From NCBI GenBank assembly GCA_030425925.1, contig JAUHZO010000005.1:1-64000 (forward strand): a stretch of DNA of 64,000 nucleotides, in the 5' to 3' direction. The position numbers and the translations under genes were made by a program. Positions 41,382 to 49,398 of this stretch are shown piece by piece. The stretch comes from Alphaproteobacteria bacterium. GTDB lineage: Bacteria; Pseudomonadota; Alphaproteobacteria; Rhodobacterales; Rhodobacteraceae. The notes under the pieces are model-generated. The model was not told the origin of the DNA. It worked only from the letters and a program-made list of their open reading frames with translations, and did no database searches. Within the stretch, counting starts at the first letter, position 1; the number at the start of each line of letters is the position of its first letter.

Positions 41382-41419
41382 GGGATAATTGTATACGCGA
41401 CGCCCTGTGAAATATGCAA
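41371..41419. promoter_or_regulatory. Three operator half-sites spaced 21 bp (AATACGC, TATACGC, TATGCAA)
   Basis: Half-sites begin at 41371, 41392 (within ATTGTATACGC) and 41413, all 21 bp apart. The first overlaps codons 2-4 of the hot-dog gene, so the array spans its start and probable promoter. This is the rightmost copy of the island's operator that I found. Confidence 0.6.
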
Positions 41420-41950
41420 TGCCCTTGCGGTTCGCGGGGCGGTCGTCTCGAAGGAACCTCGCACAAGGCCGCCGAATGCGCCGGGTAGCCGTCGCTCGTG
41501 GCGAAACCCGGCCCGTTCCGCTGTGTCAAAACCAGCCGGAGGGCATTCGCCGGGAGGCGATGTTGCCCATCCCGGACCCGCCTTCGCCCGGGAACGTCAA
41601 GGTTCTGTCGTACGCGCAGGGTATCGGCGTCTGCCACGGAACTCTGAGCTTTCCGTTGCGCCGGACACGCAGTTCCAGCTTGGCCAAAGTTTGCTTCACA
41701 TGCAGTTCCGTACTCGGGGTGCCCGCGGAAAGCCCGAAAACACGTGGAAAACAATCAAGCAGCCCCCCGAAGGAAACAGCGGCCTTCAGACCTCCTGCCT
41801 TTCTCAAATCGAGAAAGCTGATCCCGGGAAAAGGTGGATTTATTCGCGAATTGGCGTGTGGCAACCTGACGCAAGCGAGGTGGCGCTGCCAAAATCGTTT
41901 CCGGCTTCGGCTGGCAACGGACCCGCAGCACATCCGGGAGGAGGTTCACC
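41420..41950. other. 530-base gap between the island and the AcnX operon, no gene recognised
   Basis: Several open frames cross this interval on both strands (for example one on the minus strand from 41933 to 41526 with NSRINPPFPGISFLDLR), but none has family resemblance, a ribosome site or a neighbour that would explain it. It must contain the AcnX operon promoter. GGGAGGAGGTTCACC just before 41951 is the ribosome site of the AcnX gene. The break coincides with the end of the operator network. Confidence 0.4.
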
Positions 41951-43225
41951 ATGCGTCTGACAGACGCCGAAAGGGCCATGCTTGACGGCGAACGAGGTGA
42001 CGCCTGTTCCCGCGCCATGGATCTCCTTGTCCGTTACGGCGAGGCCCTGGGGGCCGAATGCCTGATCGAGACGCGGAATGTTGCGGGCGCGTTCAACGCC
42101 TCGACCCCAAGCGTGCGGCACATGGCCGAAGACGGCTTTGACCGCGTCTTCAGCGAGCTGAACCTCGACAGCGACGACGTGGTCGAGATCCCGCACATGG
42201 CGGTGCCGACCTGCCAGCTGATCACCGGCATCGACACCGAGAATTACGCATTGCAGGGCGTCGACCCCGCGCTTGCCGAGATGCAGGTCGCGGGAGAGCG
42301 CTTTTTCGGCCGCCGCGGCATCAATATGATGTGCACCTGCACGCCTTATCAGGTGGGCAACGTGCCCGTGCGGGGGGAGCATCTGGCCTGGATGGAAAGC
42401 TCGGCGGTGATCTACGCCAATTCCGTTCTCGGCGCGCGGACGAATGTCGAGGGCAAGGAAAGCGCTGGTGCCGCCGGGCTGACCGGGCGGATCCCGTATT
42501 GGGGCCTGCACCTCGATGAAAACCGGTTTGCCGACCGCTTGATCGAGGTCGAGATCGACGTTGACGACATGGCCGACTGGGGGCTGCTGGGCTACTTCGT
42601 CGGCCATGCGGTCGAGGACGCCAAACCCGCGATTTCGGGCCTGGGCCATACGCCGACGCTTTGGAAACTCAAGCATTTTGGCGCGGCGGCAGCGTCCTCG
42701 GGCGGCGTGGAGCTGTTTCACATGCCCGGCATCACGCCGGAGGCCGAAACGCTGGACCACGCCTTTGGCGGGTCCGCGCGACCGCAGCCGATACGCTATG
42801 GTGCGAAGGAACGCATCGCAACCTGGGAAAGCCTCCAGTCGGCGCAGGACCGCAAGGTGGATTTCATCATGCTGGGGTGCCCGCACAATTCGATCGAGCA
42901 GATGGCCGAGGTGGCGCAGCGGCTCGACGGCAAGCGGATACATCCCGACGTCGCGCTCTGGGTCCACACGCCACGGGCCATCGCCGAGGTGGCCCGGCGT
43001 TCGGGCTACACCGAGATCATCGAGGCCGCCGGCGGCGTCGTGATGTCGGATACCTGCCCCGCGATCTCGCGCCGTCTGCCGGAAGGTGTGCGGGTGATCG
43101 CAACCGACAGTGCAAAGCAGGCGCATTACCTGCCCGCCATCTCCAGCCGGCAAGGCTGGTTCGGGTCGCTGGCGCAGTGCGTCGACGCCGCCGTCACGGG
43201 CACGTGGACAGGGGGGCCGACATGA
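41951..43225 (+). CDS. Aconitase X large subunit (dehydratase, DUF521 family)
   Basis: A 424-residue AcnX catalytic subunit. The Fe-S or iron-binding Cys appear as Cys128 (MMCTCTPYQ), Cys310 (MLGCPHNS) and Cys369 (SDTCPAIS). Known AcnX enzymes are the archaeal mevalonate 5-phosphate dehydratase and bacterial cis-3-hydroxy-L-proline dehydratase. The bacterial setting favours a dehydratase of a small hydroxy acid. It has a good ribosome site (GGGAGGAGG, 41936-41944) and shares ATGA with the small subunit gene. It leads an operon with a TAXI-TRAP importer, FAD oxidoreductase and TfdA-like dioxygenase. Confidence 0.9.
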   Translation: MRLTDAERAMLDGERGDACSRAMDLLVRYGEALGAECLIETRNVAGAFNASTPSVRHMAEDGFDRVFSELNLDSDDVVEIPHMAVPTCQLITGIDTENYALQGVDPALAEMQVAGERFFGRRGINMMCTCTPYQVGNVPVRGEHLAWMESSAVIYANSVLGARTNVEGKESAGAAGLTGRIPYWGLHLDENRFADRLIEVEIDVDDMADWGLLGYFVGHAVEDAKPAISGLGHTPTLWKLKHFGAAAASSGGVELFHMPGITPEAETLDHAFGGSARPQPIRYGAKERIATWESLQSAQDRKVDFIMLGCPHNSIEQMAEVAQRLDGKRIHPDVALWVHTPRAIAEVARRSGYTEIIEAAGGVVMSDTCPAISRRLPEGVRVIATDSAKQAHYLPAISSRQGWFGSLAQCVDAAVTGTWTGGPT

Positions 43226-43659
43226 CCGACACCGCCGAAAAGGCGAACACCATCGTGCTGCGCGGACGGGGCATCGTTCCCGGCAAGGCCACGGCCGAGG
43301 CGCTGACCACGCGGCAGACGATTTCCGGCTGGGGCGGCATCAACGAACGCGAAGGCACGGTGATCGAGCTGCGCCACGAGCTGCGCGGGCAGAGTTTCGC
43401 GGGCAAGGTGCTGGTGTTTCCCGGCGCCAAGGGCTCGTCCGGCTGGTCCGCGTATTGGCACATGCTGCGCCTCAACGGCACCGCGCCGGCGGCGATGATC
43501 TTTACCCGGATGTCTACCAAGATTGCGCTGGGCGCGGTGGTCAGCCGGGTCCCGACGATCACCGAGCTCGACCGCGACCCGTTCGAGGTGATCGAAACCG
43601 GCGACCTGGTGGAGGTCGACGCCGACGCAGGCACCGTGACCGTGACGAAACCGGGCTGA
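43222..43659 (+). CDS. Aconitase X small (swivelling) subunit
   Basis: A 145-residue AcnX small subunit (DUF126 family): GIVPGKATAEALTTRQTISGWGGINEREG, then FPGAKGSSGWSAYWHMLRLNGTAPAAMI, the GxKGS(S) segment closing the active site over the substrate. It starts in the stop codon of the large subunit (ATGA), as in other two-gene AcnX enzymes, while some bacteria have a fused version. It is needed for the dehydratase to work. Confidence 0.9.
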   Translation: MTDTAEKANTIVLRGRGIVPGKATAEALTTRQTISGWGGINEREGTVIELRHELRGQSFAGKVLVFPGAKGSSGWSAYWHMLRLNGTAPAAMIFTRMSTKIALGAVVSRVPTITELDRDPFEVIETGDLVEVDADAGTVTVTKPG

Positions 43660-43740
43660 GATGCCCCAACCCCAGCAGGCCGGGACAACTGGCCGCGCAA
43701 CCGAATGATGGACAACCGCACTTCCAGGGAGGAATTCAAG

Positions 43741-44937
43741 ATGCTGAAACAAAGCTGGTCTATCCTGACGGGCCTCGCCGTCGCTGCCGGGCTTGCCGTC
43801 GCGCCGGCCCAGGCGCAGGACTATGAATGGCCCGATTTCTTCACCGTGATCACGCCGATCGTCGGCACCGCCAACCACTCGCTCGGCGTCGCCTGGACCA
43901 GCGAGTTCAGCGCCCAGACCCAAAGCCGCGCCCGCGTGCTGCCGGCGCCGAACGGCTACTCGCGTGCCCAGTGGCTGGCCACCGGCGAAGGCGACATCGC
44001 CATGCTGCAGGCGTCCGACTATTTCGACCAGATGGACGCGGTCGAGGGCTTTGCCGTCGACGCGGGCGGACCGACCGACACCCGGGTCGCCGTGATGAAC
44101 ATGGTCACCCCCTGGAGCTACATCGTCCGCGGTGACAGCGACATCCAGAGCTTCACGGATATTGGTGCCGGCACAAGGGTGGCGTTGGCCTCGTCCTCGA
44201 GTTTCCTCATGTCGGGCGTCGATGCCCTGCTGGCCTATAACGGGCTGACCCGCGACGATGTCGAGATCGTCGAGGTTGGCAATTACGGTGCCAACACCAA
44301 GGTCGTGACCGAGGGCCGGGCCGATGTCGCCTTTACCTCGCCGCTTTCGGGCACCAGCTACGAGGCGGAGGCGAACCCGAACGGGATCCGCTGGCTCGCT
44401 CTGCCGCGGCGCGATGCCGATCCCGAGGCATTCGATCGTTACCGGGCGATTATGTCCGGCTATGTGCCCGCCAGCACGGTGTCCGGTGTCGAGACGGCGC
44501 TTGGTCTTTACATGGACCACGCCTATCAGGCGAACCACGTGCGCGCCGATGCCGATCCGGACTTTGTCTACAACCTGCAGAAATGGCTCGACGAACATTA
44601 CGAGGATTTCAAGGACGACTTCACCCATGCGCCGATGATGTCGATCGCCAGCATGGTGTCCTTCCTCGACGCCGGGCACCTGCAGCCGCTGCACGAAGGC
44701 ACGATCAAGTACCTGTCCGAGCAGGGCCTCTGGAAAGACGCCTACCAGGCGCGGCAGGACAAGCTGGTCGCGCTCGCCGGGGACCGCGTGGCCCTCTATA
44801 ACGCGGCGATGGAGGCGGCCAAGGCCGACGGCATCGACATCTCGCCCGAAAACGAGGCGTGGCACGCCTTCTGGGACGACTACAAGGCCGCGAACGGTGT
44901 CACCATGAGCTACGGCGAAATGGTGATGGCCGACTGA
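43741..44937 (+). CDS. TAXI-family TRAP transporter substrate-binding protein
   Basis: This 398-residue periplasmic protein has a Sec signal (LTGLAVAAGLAVAPAQAQ, cleavage near residue 23) and the TAXI fold: FTVITPIVGTANHSLGVAWTSEF, then IGAGTRVALASSSSFLM and ALPRRDADPEAFDRY. TAXI-TRAP proteins bind amino acids or small organic acids. The start at 43741 follows AGGGAGGAATT; upstream in-frame Met codons are leader. It lies between the AcnX genes and the fused permease, so it probably supplies the AcnX substrate. Confidence 0.9.
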   Translation: MLKQSWSILTGLAVAAGLAVAPAQAQDYEWPDFFTVITPIVGTANHSLGVAWTSEFSAQTQSRARVLPAPNGYSRAQWLATGEGDIAMLQASDYFDQMDAVEGFAVDAGGPTDTRVAVMNMVTPWSYIVRGDSDIQSFTDIGAGTRVALASSSSFLMSGVDALLAYNGLTRDDVEIVEVGNYGANTKVVTEGRADVAFTSPLSGTSYEAEANPNGIRWLALPRRDADPEAFDRYRAIMSGYVPASTVSGVETALGLYMDHAYQANHVRADADPDFVYNLQKWLDEHYEDFKDDFTHAPMMSIASMVSFLDAGHLQPLHEGTIKYLSEQGLWKDAYQARQDKLVALAGDRVALYNAAMEAAKADGIDISPENEAWHAFWDDYKAANGVTMSYGEMVMAD

Positions 44938-44948
44938 GCCACAGCGCT

Positions 44949-44975
44949 CCCCGGCCGCGCCACGGTCGGCCGGGG
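44949..44975 (+). terminator. Stem-loop after the TAXI binding-protein gene
   Basis: CCCCGGCCG (44949-44957) pairs with CGGCCGGGG (44967-44975) around a 9-base loop, 11 bases past the stop. As in the other SBP-permease gaps of this window, no T-run follows, which suggests mRNA stabilisation or partial termination ahead of the permease. Confidence 0.55.
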
Positions 44976-45094
44976 GGCCATGCACTTCGCAGAAGCATGC
45001 GCGCCGGAGGTCGATGAAACCCGGCTCTCCCGCGACAAGGCCGCCGCCCGGGACTTGTCCCGGCGACCCGGCGCAGACGCAAGGATCCGCCCCG

Positions 45095-47071
45095 ATGGCC
45101 GAGACCCGATCAGAGATCCACGCCACCGCCGACGCCGGTGACGCGCGCGTGCCCGAGGCGTATCTCGACCGCACGCTCGAGCGTTATCACACGCTGCCGG
45201 CGCCGATGCGCTGGTACCTGCTGGCCTCGTCGGCGGCAGGTGTCGCGCTGGCCGTTATGTACATCTTTGCGCTCGTGCCGCTTCTGGACCTGACCTATTA
45301 CTTCCTGCTGATGGCCTGCTACCTGCCGGCGGTCTTTCTGCTGCTGCCCGCCTATCCCGGCGAACACCGGGCGGGCTGGGCCAGCTATCTGCCCGCCGCC
45401 GGCATCCTGTTTCTGACGCTTTTCATGGCGTACCACTCGCGCAGCCTCATCTTCGGCACCTGGATCCCCGTGCGCGAGACCTGGCAACTGGTGACAGCCG
45501 CCGCGATCTTTGTCCTTGTGCTGGAGGCGGCGCGGCGCTCGGGCGGTTACATCTTCCTCGTCATCGTCGCCTTCCTGGCGCTTTACCCGGTCTTCGCCAT
45601 CCACATGCCGGGCATCCTGTGGGGGCCACCCACGACCCTGTCGCGCACGATCGCCTTCAACGTGTTTTCCGGAGACGCAATGCTGGGCGTCGTCACCCGG
45701 GTCGTGGCAGAGACGATCATCGGCTTTCTGGTCCTCGCCGCGCTCATGGTCGCCACCGGGGCGGCGGATTTCTTCCTCAAGCTCGCGCTCGGCCTGATGG
45801 GCACGGCACGGGGCGGACCGGCCAAGGTCAGCGTGCTGGCCAGCGGCTTCTTCGGCTCGCTTTCGGGGTCGATCTTCGGCAACGTGGTCTCGACGGGATC
45901 GGTCACCATCCCCTCGATGAAGCGCTCGGGCTTTCCGGGCCACTATGCCGGGGCGCTCGAGGCCTGTGCCTCGACCGGTGGCATGCTGATGCCCCCCGTC
46001 ATGGGCGCGGTCGCCTTCATCATGGCGGATTTCACCAACACCGAATACCGGGTGATCGTGCTCGCAGCGCTGATCCCTTCGGTGCTCTACTATTTCGGGC
46101 TCTACTGCCATGTCGACGGCTTCGCGGCCCGCAACGACCTCAAGGGGCTGCCCCGCGCCGAATTGCCGAAGGTGCGCGAGACGCTCAAGGAGGGCTGGCC
46201 CTTTCTTGTCGTTCTTGGCTTTCTCGTCTGGGGCCTCGTCTTCATGCGCTGGGAGCGGCTGACGCCGTTCTACGCCTCGGCTCTGCTGATCGCGCTGACC
46301 TTCCTCAGCCCGAAACTGCGGCTGAAGCTGAAGACGATCCCCGAGATCCTCTTCCAGATATCAAAGCTGCTTTCGCAGACCATGGGCCTCTTGCTGCCGA
46401 CAAGCTTCATCCTGGGCGGGCTGATGGCCACCGGGGTCGCGCCGGTCGTCGCGGCAAGCCTGGTGCGCATGGGCGGCGATGCGATCGTCCCGGTGCTCGC
46501 CATCGGGATCGGTGTGTGCATCATCTTCGGCATGCTCGGCATGATCGTTGCCGCCTACCTGATGCTGGCGCTGACACTGGCCCCGGCCCTGGAACAGATC
46601 GCCGGGCTCAATACCGTCGCGATCCACCTGTTCATCGCCTATTACGCGTCGCTTGCGGCGATCACGCCGCCGGTGGCGCTGGCGGCCTTCCTTGCCTCGC
46701 GGATCAGCGATTCACCCCCGATCAAGACGTCATTGCACGCCGCGAGGTTGGGGATCGTGCTCTACTTCGTGCCGATCTTCTTCCTGTTCGAACCGGCGCT
46801 GATCCTGCAAGGGCCGTTCGCCCTGACAGTGCTCTGGACCGCCATGAACGTGGTGGCCATCATCGTCATCGCCGCCGCGTCCGAAGGCCAGTTCTGGTAC
46901 TTCGGCAAGCTCAGCGTCTGGAGCCGAGCGATCCTCTTCATTGCCGGGCTGTTCATCGGGTTTCCGGAATGGGTCAGCACGGTTGCCGGACTTGCCGTGG
47001 TTGCCGCGACGCTGGCGATCCCCGGCGCTGCGCGGCACGCCGTCCCCTTGTCCTCCGAGGCACGCGAATGA
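45095..47071 (+). CDS. TRAP transporter fused permease subunit (DctQ-DctM type)
   Basis: A 658-residue membrane protein with an N-terminal DctQ-like four-helix part (LASSAAGVALAVMYIFALVPLL onward, to about 200) fused to a DctM-like domain: GFFGSLSGSIFGNVVSTGSVTIPSM, LEACASTGGMLMPPVMGAVAFIMADF and ASLAAITPPVALAAFLAS. Fused permeases are the rule for TAXI-type TRAP systems. The start MAETRSEIH (45095) follows CAAGGATCC; a longer in-frame extension lies in the hairpin region. It imports what the TAXI protein binds, probably using a sodium gradient. Confidence 0.93.
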   Translation: MAETRSEIHATADAGDARVPEAYLDRTLERYHTLPAPMRWYLLASSAAGVALAVMYIFALVPLLDLTYYFLLMACYLPAVFLLLPAYPGEHRAGWASYLPAAGILFLTLFMAYHSRSLIFGTWIPVRETWQLVTAAAIFVLVLEAARRSGGYIFLVIVAFLALYPVFAIHMPGILWGPPTTLSRTIAFNVFSGDAMLGVVTRVVAETIIGFLVLAALMVATGAADFFLKLALGLMGTARGGPAKVSVLASGFFGSLSGSIFGNVVSTGSVTIPSMKRSGFPGHYAGALEACASTGGMLMPPVMGAVAFIMADFTNTEYRVIVLAALIPSVLYYFGLYCHVDGFAARNDLKGLPRAELPKVRETLKEGWPFLVVLGFLVWGLVFMRWERLTPFYASALLIALTFLSPKLRLKLKTIPEILFQISKLLSQTMGLLLPTSFILGGLMATGVAPVVAASLVRMGGDAIVPVLAIGIGVCIIFGMLGMIVAAYLMLALTLAPALEQIAGLNTVAIHLFIAYYASLAAITPPVALAAFLASRISDSPPIKTSLHAARLGIVLYFVPIFFLFEPALILQGPFALTVLWTAMNVVAIIVIAAASEGQFWYFGKLSVWSRAILFIAGLFIGFPEWVSTVAGLAVVAATLAIPGAARHAVPLSSEARE

Positions 47072-47125
47072 TCCGCCGTCCGTCGCCAACCCGATCCCCC
47101 AAGTAGATCCAAGGAGACCGCCGCC

Positions 47126-48442
47126 ATGTCGCACGGCCGCCCGATCAATCCCGACACGACCATCGTGCGCCATTCCGGCGACGTCCTGCACCGCGCACTT
47201 GACGTGGACCTGTGCGTCATCGGTGCCGGCATCTCGGGCACCACTACGGCGCTCGAGGCCGCGCGCCTTGGCAAGACGGTCGCCATTGCCGACAGCCTGC
47301 CCGCGCTGGGCGGTCAGGCGGTCAACTCGATCATCGGCACGTTCTGCGGGCTTTACCGGAACGGCACCCACGGGCACCGGCTGACCTTTGGCATCGTCGA
47401 CGAGATGCTGGCCTATCTGGAACGGCATGACGCGTGTTACTACCGCCACGGCCCGACGACGACCGTGGTGCATTACAACGAGATCGCGCTGTCCCGCTGG
47501 GTGGAAACCGCGCTTGACGCCGCCGGGGTGATCCCTGTCACCGGCGCGATCCTGCGGAGCGTCGAGACCGAAGGCCGCCGCGTCAACGCCGCACGGCTGG
47601 TGACCCGCTACGGCGATGTCACCATCCGGGCCGAGGGCTTTGCCGACTGCTCGGGCGACGCCGCGCTCACCTATCTGGCCGGCTACGCGTGCCGCGAGCC
47701 GGATGAAAAGGTCTATGGCTCGCAACAGGCCGTGGTCGAGGGCATCAACCTCGACGCCGAACCGCCGCAGCGCGAGGAGCTTGCCGCGCGCATCGCCGAA
47801 AAGGCCGAGGCCTACGGGCTGATCCGCAAGAACGGCCTCATGTTCTACTTCCCCGGCAAGGAGGTTGCGGTGATGAACATGACCCATGTGGAAACGCCGC
47901 TCGACCCGTTGGAGGCCTCGAAAACGTCGGCAATCGGCAAGGACCAGGTGGATCGTGGCGTACGGCTCTTGCGCGACGAATTTCCGCAGGTTTTCGGCAA
48001 CATCAAGGTCCGCAGCTACGGCTTCCCCGGCATCCGCCAGACCCGCTGGATCAAGGCCAAGCACCATCTCGTGGTGGACGAGGTTGTGAACCAGGTCAAG
48101 TTCGACGACGCCATCGGCCGCACCTCATGGCCGATCGAGTTGCACAACGCGCCCGAGGGCTTTGTCTGGGAGGTCTTTGACGAGGACCACGTGCACTACA
48201 TCCCGTTCTCGGCAATGATCTCGCCCGAGGCGGACAACCTTGTTGCCGTGGGCCGCTGCATCGACGGCGACCCGGCGGCGCTCAGCTCGGTCCGCGTGAT
48301 GGGCCCCTGCATGGCGCAGGGCATGGCAGCCGCGAACGCGCTTGACCTCGCGGGCGCGGGCTCGGTGCATCAGATCGATATCGGCATGTTGCAGGCGCGG
48401 GTCTCCGACAATCTGAACCGCAGCGATGGCGTTGCCCCCTGA
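47126..48442 (+). CDS. FAD-dependent oxidoreductase
   Basis: This 438-residue flavoprotein has a dinucleotide-binding motif DLCVIGAGISGTTTALEAARLGKTV near the N-terminus (28-52), then SLPALGGQAVNSIIGTFCG (72-90), DCSGDAALTYLAGY in the middle and the FAD-contacting DNLVAVGRCIDGDPAA near the C-terminus. It belongs to the FAD_oxidored (PF12831-like) group of dehydrogenases and hydratases. Start at 47126 follows AAGGAGACC. Within this operon it may oxidise a hydroxy or amino acid before or after AcnX; the exact reaction is unknown. Confidence 0.88.
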   Translation: MSHGRPINPDTTIVRHSGDVLHRALDVDLCVIGAGISGTTTALEAARLGKTVAIADSLPALGGQAVNSIIGTFCGLYRNGTHGHRLTFGIVDEMLAYLERHDACYYRHGPTTTVVHYNEIALSRWVETALDAAGVIPVTGAILRSVETEGRRVNAARLVTRYGDVTIRAEGFADCSGDAALTYLAGYACREPDEKVYGSQQAVVEGINLDAEPPQREELAARIAEKAEAYGLIRKNGLMFYFPGKEVAVMNMTHVETPLDPLEASKTSAIGKDQVDRGVRLLRDEFPQVFGNIKVRSYGFPGIRQTRWIKAKHHLVVDEVVNQVKFDDAIGRTSWPIELHNAPEGFVWEVFDEDHVHYIPFSAMISPEADNLVAVGRCIDGDPAALSSVRVMGPCMAQGMAAANALDLAGAGSVHQIDIGMLQARVSDNLNRSDGVAP

Positions 48443-48459
48443 CAGGAGGAAGAAGAGAG

Positions 48460-49344
48460 ATGATTGCGACAAAACCCCTGGACGGCGCCTTTGGCGTTGA
48501 AATCACCGGCGGGATCGACGTGCTGGCGCCGCTCGACCCCGCACAGGTGCAGGAAATCGACCGGCTGATGGACGAGCATTCGCTGATCGTGATCCGGAAC
48601 CAGCCGATGGACGTGGACCAGCAGCTTGCCTGGACCCGGCAGTTCGGTCCGCTCGACATCGGCTTCAAGAAGGTGATCTCGAAAGGCGGCGCGCCGCAGA
48701 AATACGACGAGGTTGGCGACATTTCGAACCTTTCGACGGACGGTACCGTCGCCAAGCGCACCGACAAGCGGATCCTCAACAACGTGGCGAACCAGCTCTG
48801 GCACTCGGATTCGTCCTTCCAGATGCCGGCTGCGAAATACTCCATGCTGCACTCGGTGCAGAACCCGTCCTGGGGCGGCGAGACCGAGTTTGCGGACATG
48901 AAGGCGGCCTATGACGCGCTGCCGGACCGCATGAAAAGCTTTGTCGACGACAAGGTTGCCGAGCACTTCGCCGTGCATTCGCGTTTCCTGCTTGGTGACG
49001 ACAGCTACACGCCCGAGCAGGTCGCCGCGATCCCGCCGGCGCATTGGCCGATCGTGCGGGAAAACCCGCGCACCGGACGCCGGCACCTTTTCATCGGGGT
49101 ACATGCAAGGTCCATCGAGGGTCTGACGGTGCCCGAGGGCCGGATGATCCTGCTGGATCTGCTGGAGCATGCGACGCAGCCACAGTTCCGCTATCTGCAT
49201 CACTGGCAGGTCGGCGACACCGTGATCTGGGACAATCGCGCCACGTTGCACCGCGGCCGGCACTACGATTTCGACGAACCGCGCGAGTTGCGCCGCACCA
49301 CGACGCTTGACGACCAGGCCCCCGAGTTGAAAAGGGCCGGCTGA
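48460..49344 (+). CDS. TauD/TfdA-type Fe(II)/2-oxoglutarate dioxygenase
   Basis: A 294-residue member of the TfdA/TauD family. Iron ligands are His115-x-Asp117 (LWHSDSSF) and His264 (TLHRGRHYD); an Arg in RELRRTT binds 2-oxoglutarate. The domain ends in RTTTLDDQAPELKRAG. Family members hydroxylate or cleave ethers, sulfonates (taurine) and the herbicide 2,4-D. It is the last gene of the AcnX operon, 17 bases after the flavoprotein gene, preceded by GGAGGAAGAAGAGAG. A hydroxylation feeding AcnX dehydration is one possibility. Confidence 0.93.
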   Translation: MIATKPLDGAFGVEITGGIDVLAPLDPAQVQEIDRLMDEHSLIVIRNQPMDVDQQLAWTRQFGPLDIGFKKVISKGGAPQKYDEVGDISNLSTDGTVAKRTDKRILNNVANQLWHSDSSFQMPAAKYSMLHSVQNPSWGGETEFADMKAAYDALPDRMKSFVDDKVAEHFAVHSRFLLGDDSYTPEQVAAIPPAHWPIVRENPRTGRRHLFIGVHARSIEGLTVPEGRMILLDLLEHATQPQFRYLHHWQVGDTVIWDNRATLHRGRHYDFDEPRELRRTTTLDDQAPELKRAG

Positions 49345-49357
49345 CGCCCCGCGGGCC

Positions 49358-49397
49358 GGGTCAAGCCTGCCCGGCCGTTGGCGGGCAGGCTTGACCC
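49358..49397. terminator. Bidirectional terminator
   Basis: A perfect 15-bp stem (GGGTCAAGCCTGCCC at 49358-49372 with its complement at 49383-49397) closes a 10-base loop between the convergent dioxygenase and LysR genes. It lies 13 bases past one stop and directly beside the other (49399), so it probably ends both transcripts. No long T-run, so it may also act as a double-strand mRNA barrier. Confidence 0.8.
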
Positions 49398-49398
49398 G

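Noticed and set aside
41523-41960. Overlapping short open frames on both strands in the gap before the AcnX gene
   Set aside because: No ribosome site, domain or coding-like composition; kept only as an unassigned gap.
43126-45174. A 682-codon open frame on the minus strand
   Set aside because: Antisense to the AcnX and TAXI genes; no family resemblance.
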